Assembly: GCA_020630775.1 (NCBI GenBank)
Contig: JAHDIN010000001.1
Span: forward strand, 62,001 to 126,000
Length of the DNA stretch: 64,000 bases
Direction of reading: 5' to 3'
From: Saprospiraceae bacterium
GTDB lineage: Bacteria; Bacteroidota; Bacteroidia; Chitinophagales; Saprospiraceae
Positions 28,918 through 36,300 of the stretch are shown here, piece after piece. A model generated the notes under the pieces. That model was not told the DNA's origin. It saw only the letters and a program-made list of their open reading frames with translations, and ran no database searches. The position numbers and the translations under genes were made by a program. Each line of letters begins with the position of its first letter. Position 1 is the first letter of the stretch.

Positions 28918-29631
28918 ATGGATATTTCAAAAAGCATATTTGAATTTCTAAGGTTTTTAAAGCAACCTCAGTTTAATTATAAGAATGATCAACCTGAGAC
29001 ATTTGGGATGTTATTCATATTATATGGGTTTGTTTTTTTAACTGTTTTTTTTGTAGCTATTCCCGTTATGGCTTTAGCTGGGGTTGATGATATGGGACAT
29101 GCTATAACAGATGTTTTAAAGGAGTATCCGATATGGATGTTTTTTTTGTTTACAGTTTTGATGGCACCGATTTTAGAAGAATTCATATTTAGATTCCCTT
29201 TAAGATATCCCTTAGTAGGACTTGTGTTTTTGGTTTTATTTATTCTTGGTGTTTTGGGTATTGCGAATAACACTTATTATTTTCTATCGTGGCTACATTT
29301 TGGAATTCTATCTTTTTTGATATTAATAATTGCGTTGATAACATGTTTACGATTTCAATTAGAATACCTAAGACTAGTATGGGTTAACTATTTTCCCTTT
29401 TTCTTCTACAGCTTTTTGGCATTGTTTGCATTAGCCCACATTTTTAATTTTTCTGATGTAGAACACTGGTATCTAGCTCCTGTTCTTGTGTTACCTCAAG
29501 CGATTTTAAGCCTCTTTCTTGGTTATGTGCGCGTACGAAATAATATTTGGCAAAGTATCTTTTTCCATGCTTTCCATAACCTTATTCCTTCATTAATGGT
29601 CTTGCTGGTTCCTGTTTCGGAATTTCAGTAA
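28918..29631 (+). CDS. CPBP-family intramembrane metalloprotease
   Basis: A 237-residue membrane protein with about seven helices. The three CPBP/CAAX-protease motifs are present: EEFIFRFPLRYP (EExxxR, about 82-87), FALAHIFNF (FxxxH) and FHAFHNLIPS (HxxxN). Family members cleave within membranes, or process prenylated or bacteriocin-related proteins. The substrate here is unknown. It lies 55 bases ahead of the TraR/DksA-like gene, which has its own promoter element. Confidence 0.85.
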   Translation: MDISKSIFEFLRFLKQPQFNYKNDQPETFGMLFILYGFVFLTVFFVAIPVMALAGVDDMGHAITDVLKEYPIWMFFLFTVLMAPILEEFIFRFPLRYPLVGLVFLVLFILGVLGIANNTYYFLSWLHFGILSFLILIIALITCLRFQLEYLRLVWVNYFPFFFYSFLALFALAHIFNFSDVEHWYLAPVLVLPQAILSLFLGYVRVRNNIWQSIFFHAFHNLIPSLMVLLVPVSEFQ

Positions 29632-29651
29632 TATGATTTGAGCTTTTAGTA

Positions 29652-29659
29652 TATATTTG
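29652..29659 (+). promoter_or_regulatory. -7 promoter element of the TraR/DksA-like gene
   Basis: TATATTTG is an exact TAnnTTTG match, 28 bases ahead of the ATG at 29687, in the short gap after the CPBP gene. The -33 box is not obvious. Confidence 0.5.
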
Positions 29660-29686
29660 TGACCTGTTTAATCTCTTAAATACGGT

Positions 29687-30055
29687 ATGTCTGAGAAAAC
29701 CAGATATAGTGATAGCGAACTAAAAGAATTCGATGATTTGATTGTTGAGCGCATTGACAAAGCTCAAAAGGAATTAGAATTTTATTTAATTCAAATTCAG
29801 GAATTAGCCGATAATGAAGGCACTAAAATCAAAGGATTAGATGACGGCCTTGGAACCGTCGAGAGTGAAAGGTTACAAAATATGGCAGCGCGCCAAAGAA
29901 AGCTTATTCAACATCTCAGTAATGCAAGATTAAGAATACAGAATAAGGTTTACGGTATATGTAGAGAAACGAATAAACTAATTTCGAAAGAAAGACTCAA
30001 AGCAGTTCCACACGCTACCTTAAGTATAGAGGCGAAAAAGAAAAAGATCAGATAA
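29687..30055 (+). CDS. TraR/DksA family regulator with degenerate zinc finger
   Basis: A 122-residue protein with the DksA-like layout: an N-terminal coiled coil (about 8-88) that would reach into the RNA polymerase secondary channel, then the finger region YGICRETNKLISKERLKAVP (about 92-111) and a short helix. Canonical DksA has four zinc-binding Cys. Here only the first is left (GIC), and the distal pair is replaced by HATLS. The same pattern is common in Bacteroidota, so this is a lineage form rather than a broken gene. It probably modulates transcription initiation. The lspA gene follows after 26 bases, a frequent pairing in the phylum. Confidence 0.85.
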   Translation: MSEKTRYSDSELKEFDDLIVERIDKAQKELEFYLIQIQELADNEGTKIKGLDDGLGTVESERLQNMAARQRKLIQHLSNARLRIQNKVYGICRETNKLISKERLKAVPHATLSIEAKKKKIR

Positions 30056-30081
30056 TTTTTAAGCACACTGAAATATAAATT

Positions 30082-30753
30082 TTGAAAAGATCCTCTATCC
30101 TCATTTTCTTGATACTCTTTGTTGTCATTGTAGACCAAGCACTAAAGGTTTATATCAAGTTAAATTATAATTTGCAAGGGGGCTTCAATATCCTAGGATT
30201 AGATTGGGCAAAGATCTATTTCATTGAAAATGATGGAATGGCTTTCGGTTTATCATTTGGTGGTAAATTAGGTAAGTATATGCTGAGTATATTCAGGATA
30301 TTCTTAGTCGGTTTTCTTATATATTTCTTGAAGCTGATTATAAATTCTAAAGAATCATTCGGTTTACAAATCAGTTTTGCACTCATTATTGCGGGTGCAT
30401 TAGGTAATATTATTGATTCAGCTTTTTATGGGATGATTTTCTCAGAATCACCATATCATTCTGGTGCTGCAACTTTTTTACCGGAGGGTGGGGGATATGC
30501 TGGCTTTCTGCAAGGTAAAGTTGTGGATATGTTTTACTTCCCTATGATCAGATCTACTTTCCCTAATTGGTTCCCTTTTTGGGGAGGAGAACAATTTCTA
30601 TTTTTTAGACCTGTTTTTAATGTTGCAGATTCAGCTATTTCCATAGGAGTAGCTATCATTTTAATCTTTTACAGGTCTTTCTTTATGTCTGACAAGAAGA
30701 AAACAGAGTCAGAAAGCGCTAATACAATAGTCAAACAAGAGGATATGAGTTAA
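30082..30753 (+). CDS. lspA: Lipoprotein signal peptidase (signal peptidase II)
   Basis: A 223-residue inner-membrane aspartic protease that removes signal peptides from diacylglyceryl-prolipoproteins. Four membrane helices are present; VVIVDQALKVYI opens the conserved region, AGALGNIIDSAFYG carries the first catalytic Asp and FNVADSAISIG the second. It is longer than the enterobacterial enzyme (about 165) because of the insert at about 120-165 around LPEGGGYAGFLQGKV, a Bacteroidota feature. The start is TTG (30082), giving a proper basic N-terminus. It is co-transcribed with the TraR/DksA-like gene. Confidence 0.93.
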   Translation: MKRSSILIFLILFVVIVDQALKVYIKLNYNLQGGFNILGLDWAKIYFIENDGMAFGLSFGGKLGKYMLSIFRIFLVGFLIYFLKLIINSKESFGLQISFALIIAGALGNIIDSAFYGMIFSESPYHSGAATFLPEGGGYAGFLQGKVVDMFYFPMIRSTFPNWFPFWGGEQFLFFRPVFNVADSAISIGVAIILIFYRSFFMSDKKKTESESANTIVKQEDMS

Positions 30754-30877
30754 TAGATACCATGTGGTATTTATTATAGCTCTCTTTCATTTCCTAAACC
30801 ATTTTATATTGATATTCAGCTATTTAGGTTACAATACTTCAACTATTAAGTAGTAATCCTGTTGGTGCAGATGTTAA

Positions 30878-31051
30878 TTCTTATACCATTTGAATTTTCA
30901 AATTGTCGCTTTAGATTTTTAGATTATTTTTTCAAATTCAAGGTAGAAAACGCAGGCATAGCTTAAGCTACGGCGAGGCGTTTTAACGAAAACTTGGAGA
31001 AATAATCTCAGATATAAAGCGTTTTGATGTTCAAATATTATTAGATAGAAC
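30878..31051. repeat. ~174-base imperfect palindrome (foldback/MITE-like element)
   Basis: This fills the middle of the 362-base gap between lspA and the first arsR-type gene. The centre is the perfect 12-base palindrome TAGCTTAAGCTA (30959-30970). Moving outwards, matched blocks pair on both sides with the same centre, allowing small offsets: AAAACGC/GCGTTTT, AGATTATTT/AAATAATCT, CGCTTTA/TATAAAGCG and TTTGAA/TTCAAA. The transcript would fold into one very long hairpin. No ORF and no transposase is present, and no clear target-site duplication was found. It may be a miniature inverted-repeat element or a structured RNA. Confidence 0.7.
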
Positions 31052-31057
31052 TAATTT

Positions 31058-31082
31058 GAAATCAACCATTTGTGTTGATTTC
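31058..31082. terminator. Hairpin downstream of the first arsR-type gene
   Basis: Perfect 9-bp inverted repeat GAAATCAAC-catttgt-GTTGATTTC, 34 bases past the stop of the minus-strand gene at 31116. There is no T-run on either side, so it is either a weak terminator or a 3' stabilising structure. Confidence 0.45.
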
Positions 31083-31115
31083 TTGCTATTAAAATCTATT
31101 GAATGTGATATACTT

Positions 31116-31430
31116 TTAAATACCAGAGGCTGAAAGGAAATTATTGACAGCTATTTCTGCCTTTTTTATCACGTCATAATTGATGTGATAGTGTACAAAT
31201 TTTCCTTCTTTTTCTGACTTTACAACTCCAGCCATCTTCAGAAGACTTAGATGTTGTGACGTAACTGACTGTTCTATTTTCAAGGTATTATATATCCTGT
31301 TTACATTTATAACACCTTGGCTATCAATGTATTCTAGAATTTTTAACCTGAGGGGATGTGCGAGCGCTTTGACCAATGTTGAGGAATATTGCAATTTCTC
31401 ATTATTGAACCTAACCTTAGTTTGCTTCAT
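31116..31430 (-). CDS. ArsR-family winged-helix regulator (copy 1)
   Basis: A 104-residue ArsR/SmtB-type protein. The winged helix is complete: LVKALAHPLRLKILEYI, the recognition helix QSVTSQHLSLLKMAGVV and the wing KEGKFVHYHIN. The classical metal-binding ELCVCDL motif of ArsR is absent, and there is no Cys at all, so a metal sensor is unlikely. It may instead respond to redox state, a small molecule or nothing. The second ArsR gene upstream has the same recognition core. No efflux or thiosulphate-type target gene adjoins. Confidence 0.88.
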   Translation of the reverse strand: MKQTKVRFNNEKLQYSSTLVKALAHPLRLKILEYIDSQGVINVNRIYNTLKIEQSVTSQHLSLLKMAGVVKSEKEGKFVHYHINYDVIKKAEIAVNNFLSASGI

Positions 31431-31500
31431 CAGTTCTGCGTGTTTTCTAATTCTGTTAAGACCCTAAGTACAAAGAAAAGGAATAATCTCGGAAAAAGAA

Positions 31501-31521
31501 AATATTACGAAAAAAAGTAAT
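31501..31521. promoter_or_regulatory. Weak AATATTAC/GTAAT dyad upstream of the first arsR-type gene
   Basis: AATATTACG and GTAAT face each other (ATTAC-N8-GTAAT) about 70-90 bases ahead of the ATG at 31430. The same AATATTAC word forms the perfect dyad at 31612-31633, so this may be a second half-conserved operator. Confidence 0.3.
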
Positions 31522-31554
31522 TTGTAAATAGCACTTATATAGAGAGGTATATAT

Positions 31555-31589
31555 GAAAAAAGATGCTAATTCGTAAAAATTAGCATCTT
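31555..31589 (-). terminator. Intrinsic terminator of the second arsR-type gene
   Basis: 11-bp stem AGATGCTAATT / AATTAGCATCT with a 6-base loop, followed on the minus strand by a T-run (complement of GAAAAAA). It lies about 70 bases past the stop at 31659. Confidence 0.8.
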
Positions 31590-31611
31590 CCTGTTAAAAC
31601 TTTATGAGAAA

Positions 31612-31633
31612 GTAATATTCGTGAAAATATTAC
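31612..31633. promoter_or_regulatory. Perfect dyad GTAATATT-N6-AATATTAC, candidate ArsR operator
   Basis: An exact 8-bp inverted repeat with a 6-base spacer in the gap between the two arsR-type genes. Size and AT-rich sequence fit a winged-helix dimer site. It lies just past the stop of the copy-2 gene, upstream of its terminator, so it could also be an RNA hairpin. Confidence 0.4.
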
Positions 31634-31658
31634 CCGTTGTTCAGATGATGATATTAAT

Positions 31659-31997
31659 CTATCCAGCTAGATCTTCAACGAGTTTGGATATTTGGTCTAA
31701 CCTATCGGTATCTAATGAGTAGTAAATAAATTTACCCTGTCTTTCAGTCAAGACTACTCCCGCACGTCTTAGGATGGCTAAATGTTGCGACGCAACCGAC
31801 TGCTCTAATCTTAATTTGATGTAGATATCAGTTACAGTCATAGTTTGACTCTCTTCTAAGAGGTCAATAATTCTTTGTCGTAATTTGTGGTTAACGGCTC
31901 TGAGAACCAATACAGCCTTCCGTAAATCCGCGTAATCGAGTCTAATCTCACTACTGCCTTTTTTCAGGGTAACAGTCTCGTTCTTTTTATTTCTCAT
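31659..31997 (-). CDS. ArsR-family winged-helix regulator (copy 2)
   Basis: A 112-residue paralogue of the 31116-31430 protein. The recognition helix QSVASQHLAILRRAGVV and the wing RQGKFIYYSLDTD match copy 1 closely, while the flanks differ. No Cys or metal motif is present. Both genes run on the same strand but are separated by a terminator, so they are separate transcripts. Copy 2 sits 257 bases downstream of tsaB, with its own AT-rich upstream region. Confidence 0.88.
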   Translation of the reverse strand: MRNKKNETVTLKKGSSEIRLDYADLRKAVLVLRAVNHKLRQRIIDLLEESQTMTVTDIYIKLRLEQSVASQHLAILRRAGVVLTERQGKFIYYSLDTDRLDQISKLVEDLAG

Positions 31998-32082
31998 CGG
32001 TAAGTTTTAAAATAAAGTTGATTCAATACATAGCCTTTATTACCAAAACTGTACCAAAAACGTTAAAGGATCTTAACTCCAT

Positions 32083-32135
32083 AATATTCTAACATTTAAA
32101 GCGATCGTTTAAAGAATATCTATCTAAATATTCTA
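32083..32135. promoter_or_regulatory. Repeated AATATTCTA words upstream of the second arsR-type gene
   Basis: AATATTCTA occurs at 32083 and again near 32126, with the inverted word AGAATAT at 32113-32119 between them, flanking TTTAAAGCGATCGTTTAAA. The cluster lies 86-138 bases ahead of the ATG at 31997 and looks like a protein-binding region. This is inference only. Confidence 0.3.
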
Positions 32136-32253
32136 GACCCCTTTCACTTCTTATATATCTAACAGATAAATTCGTAATTAGTTCTATATCAATTATATAT
32201 ATATAGAAATAATAATGGATTTGTTAGACTTTAGTAGTTAAGCTACCATAGTA

Positions 32254-32946
32254 TTAAACCAACTTTTTGCTTTGGGTTATGTTTGGAGGCTTTAGATAGA
32301 ATGGAGAGAAATAAGCTAAATCCTCAAAAGATTGAGTTTCTAGCTTCCTTGAAGCTAATTCAACCATGTTTTCTGCATGCGGGTAACTTACTTGAAAACA
32401 ATCAGCAGATAGACTTTTAATAATATCTCTTGCCTTTAAAGCACCATCTCCGCATATGATTGTATTATACTCAGCATACTCATTAAAGCTGCGATCATTA
32501 AGAATGAGGTTATTGGTATCTGAAATATGATTCAATTCATTATCAAATACAGTATAATATACTTCTTCTCTGCGTGCATCAATTAGTGGTATTATTCGTA
32601 ATTCTTCTTTTGAAGAAATTTGCTTCCATATATCAAAAGCAATAATCTTTAGTGTATCAATCGCTATCAATGGTATGCCTACTGCGTAGCATAATCCCTT
32701 AGCTGTAGACGCTCCGACACGGAGCCCAGTATAAGAACCAGGTCCTTTACTTATAGCAATACCGCTTAAATCTGTAGGTTGTAATCCTGCAGCAGAAAGT
32801 GCTTGATCTATATATGCTGACAAATATTGACTGTGACTCCAGTCTCCTTCGGCTGATATTTTAGCTAAAATCTGGTTCGAGTTACCGATTGCAACAGAGC
32901 ATTTTGGTCCCGAAGTTTCTAAACACAGTAGGATCTCTTCTTTCAT
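32254..32946 (-). CDS. tsaB: tRNA threonylcarbamoyladenosine biosynthesis protein TsaB
   Basis: A 230-residue actin-fold protein that partners TsaD and TsaE in making t6A37 of ANN-decoding tRNAs. The N-terminal LCLETSGPKCSVAIGNSN and the GISKGPGSYTGLRVG motif with STAKGL are diagnostic. Length is normal. Its ATG overlaps the stop of the S41 protease gene as TAATG, so it is translated from the same transcript. It is predicted essential. Confidence 0.94.
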   Translation of the reverse strand: MKEEILLCLETSGPKCSVAIGNSNQILAKISAEGDWSHSQYLSAYIDQALSAAGLQPTDLSGIAISKGPGSYTGLRVGASTAKGLCYAVGIPLIAIDTLKIIAFDIWKQISSKEELRIIPLIDARREEVYYTVFDNELNHISDTNNLILNDRSFNEYAEYNTIICGDGALKARDIIKSLSADCFQVSYPHAENMVELASRKLETQSFEDLAYFSPFYLKPPNITQSKKLV

Positions 32947-34574
32947 TACTTTTTCAAAATAGAATTATATCTCCCAGAATCCTTTAATAATGCCACTGCA
33001 TCATCAATTTCTTTATCATCTACAAGCTTTTGATAAGTTTTACCTTTTTGTAAATCTCTTCTTGTAGCGATTTCCAATTCTATTGCATTGATGATTTCCG
33101 CTTTATTTTTATCTAATGCCGTTGTTTTAAAATTATTTATTTTCCCTTTGATAGCATTGATGTCATTTGCAATGAGTACCTCATCACTTGATTCAAGGTT
33201 TGCAGTGATTTCTTCTAATAGCTTTTCATTATCCGTTTTGTATTCAAATCCAATTTTATTCACAAAGGATTTGAAATCAGCATAGTCACTGAATACAACT
33301 TCTTCAACCTCAGCATTTGAAGTATCAACTTTTGACATATAGTTGTTTACATACTTAAAAATTATATAATCTGATTTTAATGCTTTAAGTAAGTCAGACT
33401 CAGGGACTGGTATTAATTTAACATCTGGAGAAACGCCTCCTCCATCTAGTACCGTACGACCGCCTCGCGTTTTAAACTTAGATCTTTTTTCATCAGGAAT
33501 ATCGACAGGTTCACCATCTTTGTACTCAACTGACTGTATGCATCTGCCACTCGGAATATAGTATTTAGAGGTAGTTACTTTTACTCTAGAATTGTATCCA
33601 ACATCAAGCGTGTTTTGTACGAGTCCTTTTCCATAGCTTTTTTGACCCATTAAAACACCTCTATCAAAATCTTGAATAACACCTGATACAATTTCAGAAG
33701 CAGATGCAGAGCTTTTATTTATTAATACTACAAGAGGAATTTCTAAATCTAGAGGTTGAGCCATTGTTTTATATGCCTCATTTCGATCTCTTACCTTGCT
33801 TTTTACACTAACTACTTCTTCATTTTGAGGAACGAATATATTCGAAACACTAATAGCTTCTCTTAAAAGACCACCTCCATTATTTCTAAGATCAAGGATG
33901 AGACCTTCAATATTATTGTTTTCATTCTTTAAGGTTCTGATGGCCTTTCGAATATTTTTACCTGCATCTGCCGTGAATGTTGTAAGAGCCACATATCCAA
34001 TATTATCATCAACGAAACCTGAGTAAGGGACATTGGGGATTTTTACTTGAGATCTGGTCAAATTCACGTCAAATTCACCTTTCCCTTCTCTAAATATGGT
34101 CATCAAAACTTTTGTGCCAGGTATACCTCGAAAAAAAGTAGTGACCTCTTCTTGAGATTTCCCTTTGGTTGATCTGCCTTCAATCGCCCTAATTTGATCA
34201 CCTGCTTGTAGTCCTGCATTTAAAACAGCACTATTCTCTTGAGGCTCAACAATTGTGACGTAGTCATCAATTTTTTGGACTATTGCACCAATTCCCTCGT
34301 ATTTACCTTCATTATTGATTCGATAGCTTTCAATTTGAGATTCAGATATATAATTCGTGTAGGGGTCAAGAGAATTGACCATAGCATCTATACCGATTCT
34401 CATCAATTGATTAGGATCTATATCATCTACATATTCAGCATTCAAGATTTTATAGACTTGAACGAAAATGTCAATGTTTTTGGCAATTTCATATAGTTTA
34501 TCATTCTTAACAGTTGTAAATGATATGGCTAAAGAGGAAGCTATGACTAAGCATAGAATCTTAAAATGTTTCAT
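32946..34574 (-). CDS. S41-family carboxy-terminal processing protease (CtpA type)
   Basis: A 542-residue periplasmic serine protease with an N-terminal signal sequence (about 4-20). A PDZ domain lies at about 85-165 (LQAGDQIRAIEGRSTKGK). The S41 core has ILDLRNNGGGLL, the nucleophile Ser in NKSSASASEIVSG (about 289) and the general base Lys in GQKSYGKGLVQ. The C-terminal 150 residues are charged and helical. The enzyme trims C-termini of envelope proteins. It is operonic with tsaB (TAATG overlap). A second, larger S41 protease (38377-40557) lies nearby but belongs to the Prc subgroup. Confidence 0.92.
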   Translation of the reverse strand: MKHFKILCLVIASSLAISFTTVKNDKLYEIAKNIDIFVQVYKILNAEYVDDIDPNQLMRIGIDAMVNSLDPYTNYISESQIESYRINNEGKYEGIGAIVQKIDDYVTIVEPQENSAVLNAGLQAGDQIRAIEGRSTKGKSQEEVTTFFRGIPGTKVLMTIFREGKGEFDVNLTRSQVKIPNVPYSGFVDDNIGYVALTTFTADAGKNIRKAIRTLKNENNNIEGLILDLRNNGGGLLREAISVSNIFVPQNEEVVSVKSKVRDRNEAYKTMAQPLDLEIPLVVLINKSSASASEIVSGVIQDFDRGVLMGQKSYGKGLVQNTLDVGYNSRVKVTTSKYYIPSGRCIQSVEYKDGEPVDIPDEKRSKFKTRGGRTVLDGGGVSPDVKLIPVPESDLLKALKSDYIIFKYVNNYMSKVDTSNAEVEEVVFSDYADFKSFVNKIGFEYKTDNEKLLEEITANLESSDEVLIANDINAIKGKINNFKTTALDKNKAEIINAIELEIATRRDLQKGKTYQKLVDDKEIDDAVALLKDSGRYNSILKK

Positions 34575-34694
34575 TTCTCAAAAATTCTTCTTGTAAATAT
34601 AACGGATTGACCATAATAGAAAATTGCAGCTCATCGATCATTTATAACAATCGATTGAACTGCAATTTAGTTCACATCAAAATCTTCAATAACA

Positions 34695-35354
34695 TTATTC
34701 TAATTCACGATTGATTTTTAGTCTGTCATTATACAATTGGTCTTTTATTTCATCCATTGCCATTTTAAAAGCTTGGGCATGAGCTAATCTTCTGGCATCA
34801 CTACGCTGATATCCTGAGTAAAGCGCTTCTTTAGCTTCTCCAGTTCCAAATCCGGCATAACTTGCAACGACCTTATCGTCCATGTCATAGATGTCAACAA
34901 TTAATTCTAATTCATCTCGGTGAACGGCTACAGGATATCCAAATAAGTTGGCAATGCCTAATGACAATATAGAGACAACTGGGTTCACATAGGATTTGAT
35001 TCCTTTGGTTCTCATTCCCCTTCTCACAACAGCTACACCTTTGGTTTCGCCAACTCTTTCAGAAATATTTTTTGTGATTTCTGTATAGTAAATACGTTTA
35101 GTATCCTCTGCTATTTTAAATTGATCTGTAGTATTTCTTACAGTGGACTCTAAAGTTGGGCCACCAAATATAATATCAACTGGGAAGTCGTAAAGGTCTG
35201 CATAATCCGGACCAAAGCTTTCGAAATCAAACTCTGGTTTAAGGGGTACAATTTTGTCCTGAAGGACAGTACCATTAGGAATACTAGAAAATTGAAGCGT
35301 CTTGCAAGAGCTCAGAAATAATAGTCCTGTAATGATGATCAGTATTTTTTTCAT
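34695..35354 (-). CDS. Lipoprotein of unknown function
   Basis: A 219-residue protein with a type II signal peptide and lipobox LLFLSSC (Cys at about 17), so it is probably an acylated envelope protein. The mature part has alternating beta strands and a helical end with YQRSDARRLAHAQAFKMAM. It includes the segment VVRRGMRTKGIKSYVNPV. I do not recognise a family. It stands alone, with gaps of about 120 bases on both sides. Confidence 0.65.
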   Translation of the reverse strand: MKKILIIITGLLFLSSCKTLQFSSIPNGTVLQDKIVPLKPEFDFESFGPDYADLYDFPVDIIFGGPTLESTVRNTTDQFKIAEDTKRIYYTEITKNISERVGETKGVAVVRRGMRTKGIKSYVNPVVSILSLGIANLFGYPVAVHRDELELIVDIYDMDDKVVASYAGFGTGEAKEALYSGYQRSDARRLAHAQAFKMAMDEIKDQLYNDRLKINRELE

Positions 35355-35479
35355 GGCAGTTAGTTTTATAAGTCAAGGAATTTATAACAAAGACCAACTT
35401 TTATGACTAATCTGCTAGAAGATTGTAGACTTTAAACCCTATTTAACGGCTCCTTAATTTCAATTTAAGAGAATTCAAA

Positions 35480-36256
35480 TTATGATAAATAATCTTTAAC
35501 AATTTTCAATAATTCATTTGGTTTCTCAGCGTGTATCCAATGTCCAGCTTCTTGGACTACTTCTATTGTAGCACTTACGAAAATTGAATGGATAATATCA
35601 TGGTCTTCTTCTTGAATATAATTCGATTTCGAGCCTGCGACAAACAAAGTTGGCGTGGTAATATATTTATCTTCTAATGGGTTAGATAAAATAGTTTCAT
35701 AGTTTTCGTACAAGGCATTGACGTTAGCTTTCCATTTGAAAGTATTATCTGCATCTCTTTGAAGATTTTTTAGGAGAAATTGGACCACACCCAAGTCTGA
35801 AAGAGACTTAAGGAGTTGTTCTGTGGCTTGTTGTCTACTTGTAAGATTGTTTAAGTCTAAAGACATTAATGCTTTGAAAATATTGTCATGACCTCTTTGG
35901 TATTCTCTTGGAGAGATATCAATAATAATAGCTTTATCAATTCTGTAAGGTATGTCACTAAGCAATTGCATTACCGTCTTTCCGCCCATAGAGTGGCCAA
36001 TTATGGTTGCTTGTTCAATATTGAGCTCTGACATTAAAGCGTCTATATCTTTAGCTAACAGTGATAAACTAAATTCGTCACTATGAAAAGACTTACCGTG
36101 ATTTCGCTGATCAACACTTATAATTCTGTACTCATGAGATAACTTTTTTGAAAACGAGTGCCAATTATCTAGCATTCCTAGTAATCCATGTAGGATAATT
36201 ATAGGTTCTCCTTCTCCGTATGTTTTGAAATTAAGAGTATTCAATTTTTGATTCAA
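35480..36256 (-). CDS. Alpha/beta-fold hydrolase (YbfF-like esterase)
   Basis: A 258-residue alpha/beta hydrolase. The oxyanion loop is HGLLGMLDNWHSF, the nucleophile elbow GHSMGGKTVM (Ser at about 88) and the catalytic His is in EAGHWIHAEKP. The set resembles YbfF/ABHD11-type acyl esterases, whose natural substrate is uncertain. There is no signal peptide, so it is cytosolic. The start is TTG (36256), because no ATG lies before the fold begins. It is divergent from uvrB, with only 44 bases between the two starts. Confidence 0.85.
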   Translation of the reverse strand: MNQKLNTLNFKTYGEGEPIIILHGLLGMLDNWHSFSKKLSHEYRIISVDQRNHGKSFHSDEFSLSLLAKDIDALMSELNIEQATIIGHSMGGKTVMQLLSDIPYRIDKAIIIDISPREYQRGHDNIFKALMSLDLNNLTSRQQATEQLLKSLSDLGVVQFLLKNLQRDADNTFKWKANVNALYENYETILSNPLEDKYITTPTLFVAGSKSNYIQEEDHDIIHSIFVSATIEVVQEAGHWIHAEKPNELLKIVKDYLS

Positions 36257-36288
36257 AATAAATGCTTTTATAAAGATTCAAGGTAATA

Positions 36289-36296
36289 TATATTTG
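36289..36296 (+). promoter_or_regulatory. -7 promoter element directly ahead of uvrB
   Basis: TATATTTG is an exact TAnnTTTG match ending four bases before the uvrB ATG. If used, transcription would start at or next to the A of the ATG, giving a leaderless mRNA. No -33 TTG at normal spacing is seen. Confidence 0.45.
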
Positions 36297-36300
36297 CATA

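Noticed and set aside
31998-32253. Possible small gene or tRNA in the 256-base gap before tsaB
   Set aside because: No tRNA cloverleaf or CCA-like end and no ORF with a start were found; only AT-rich regulatory-looking words.
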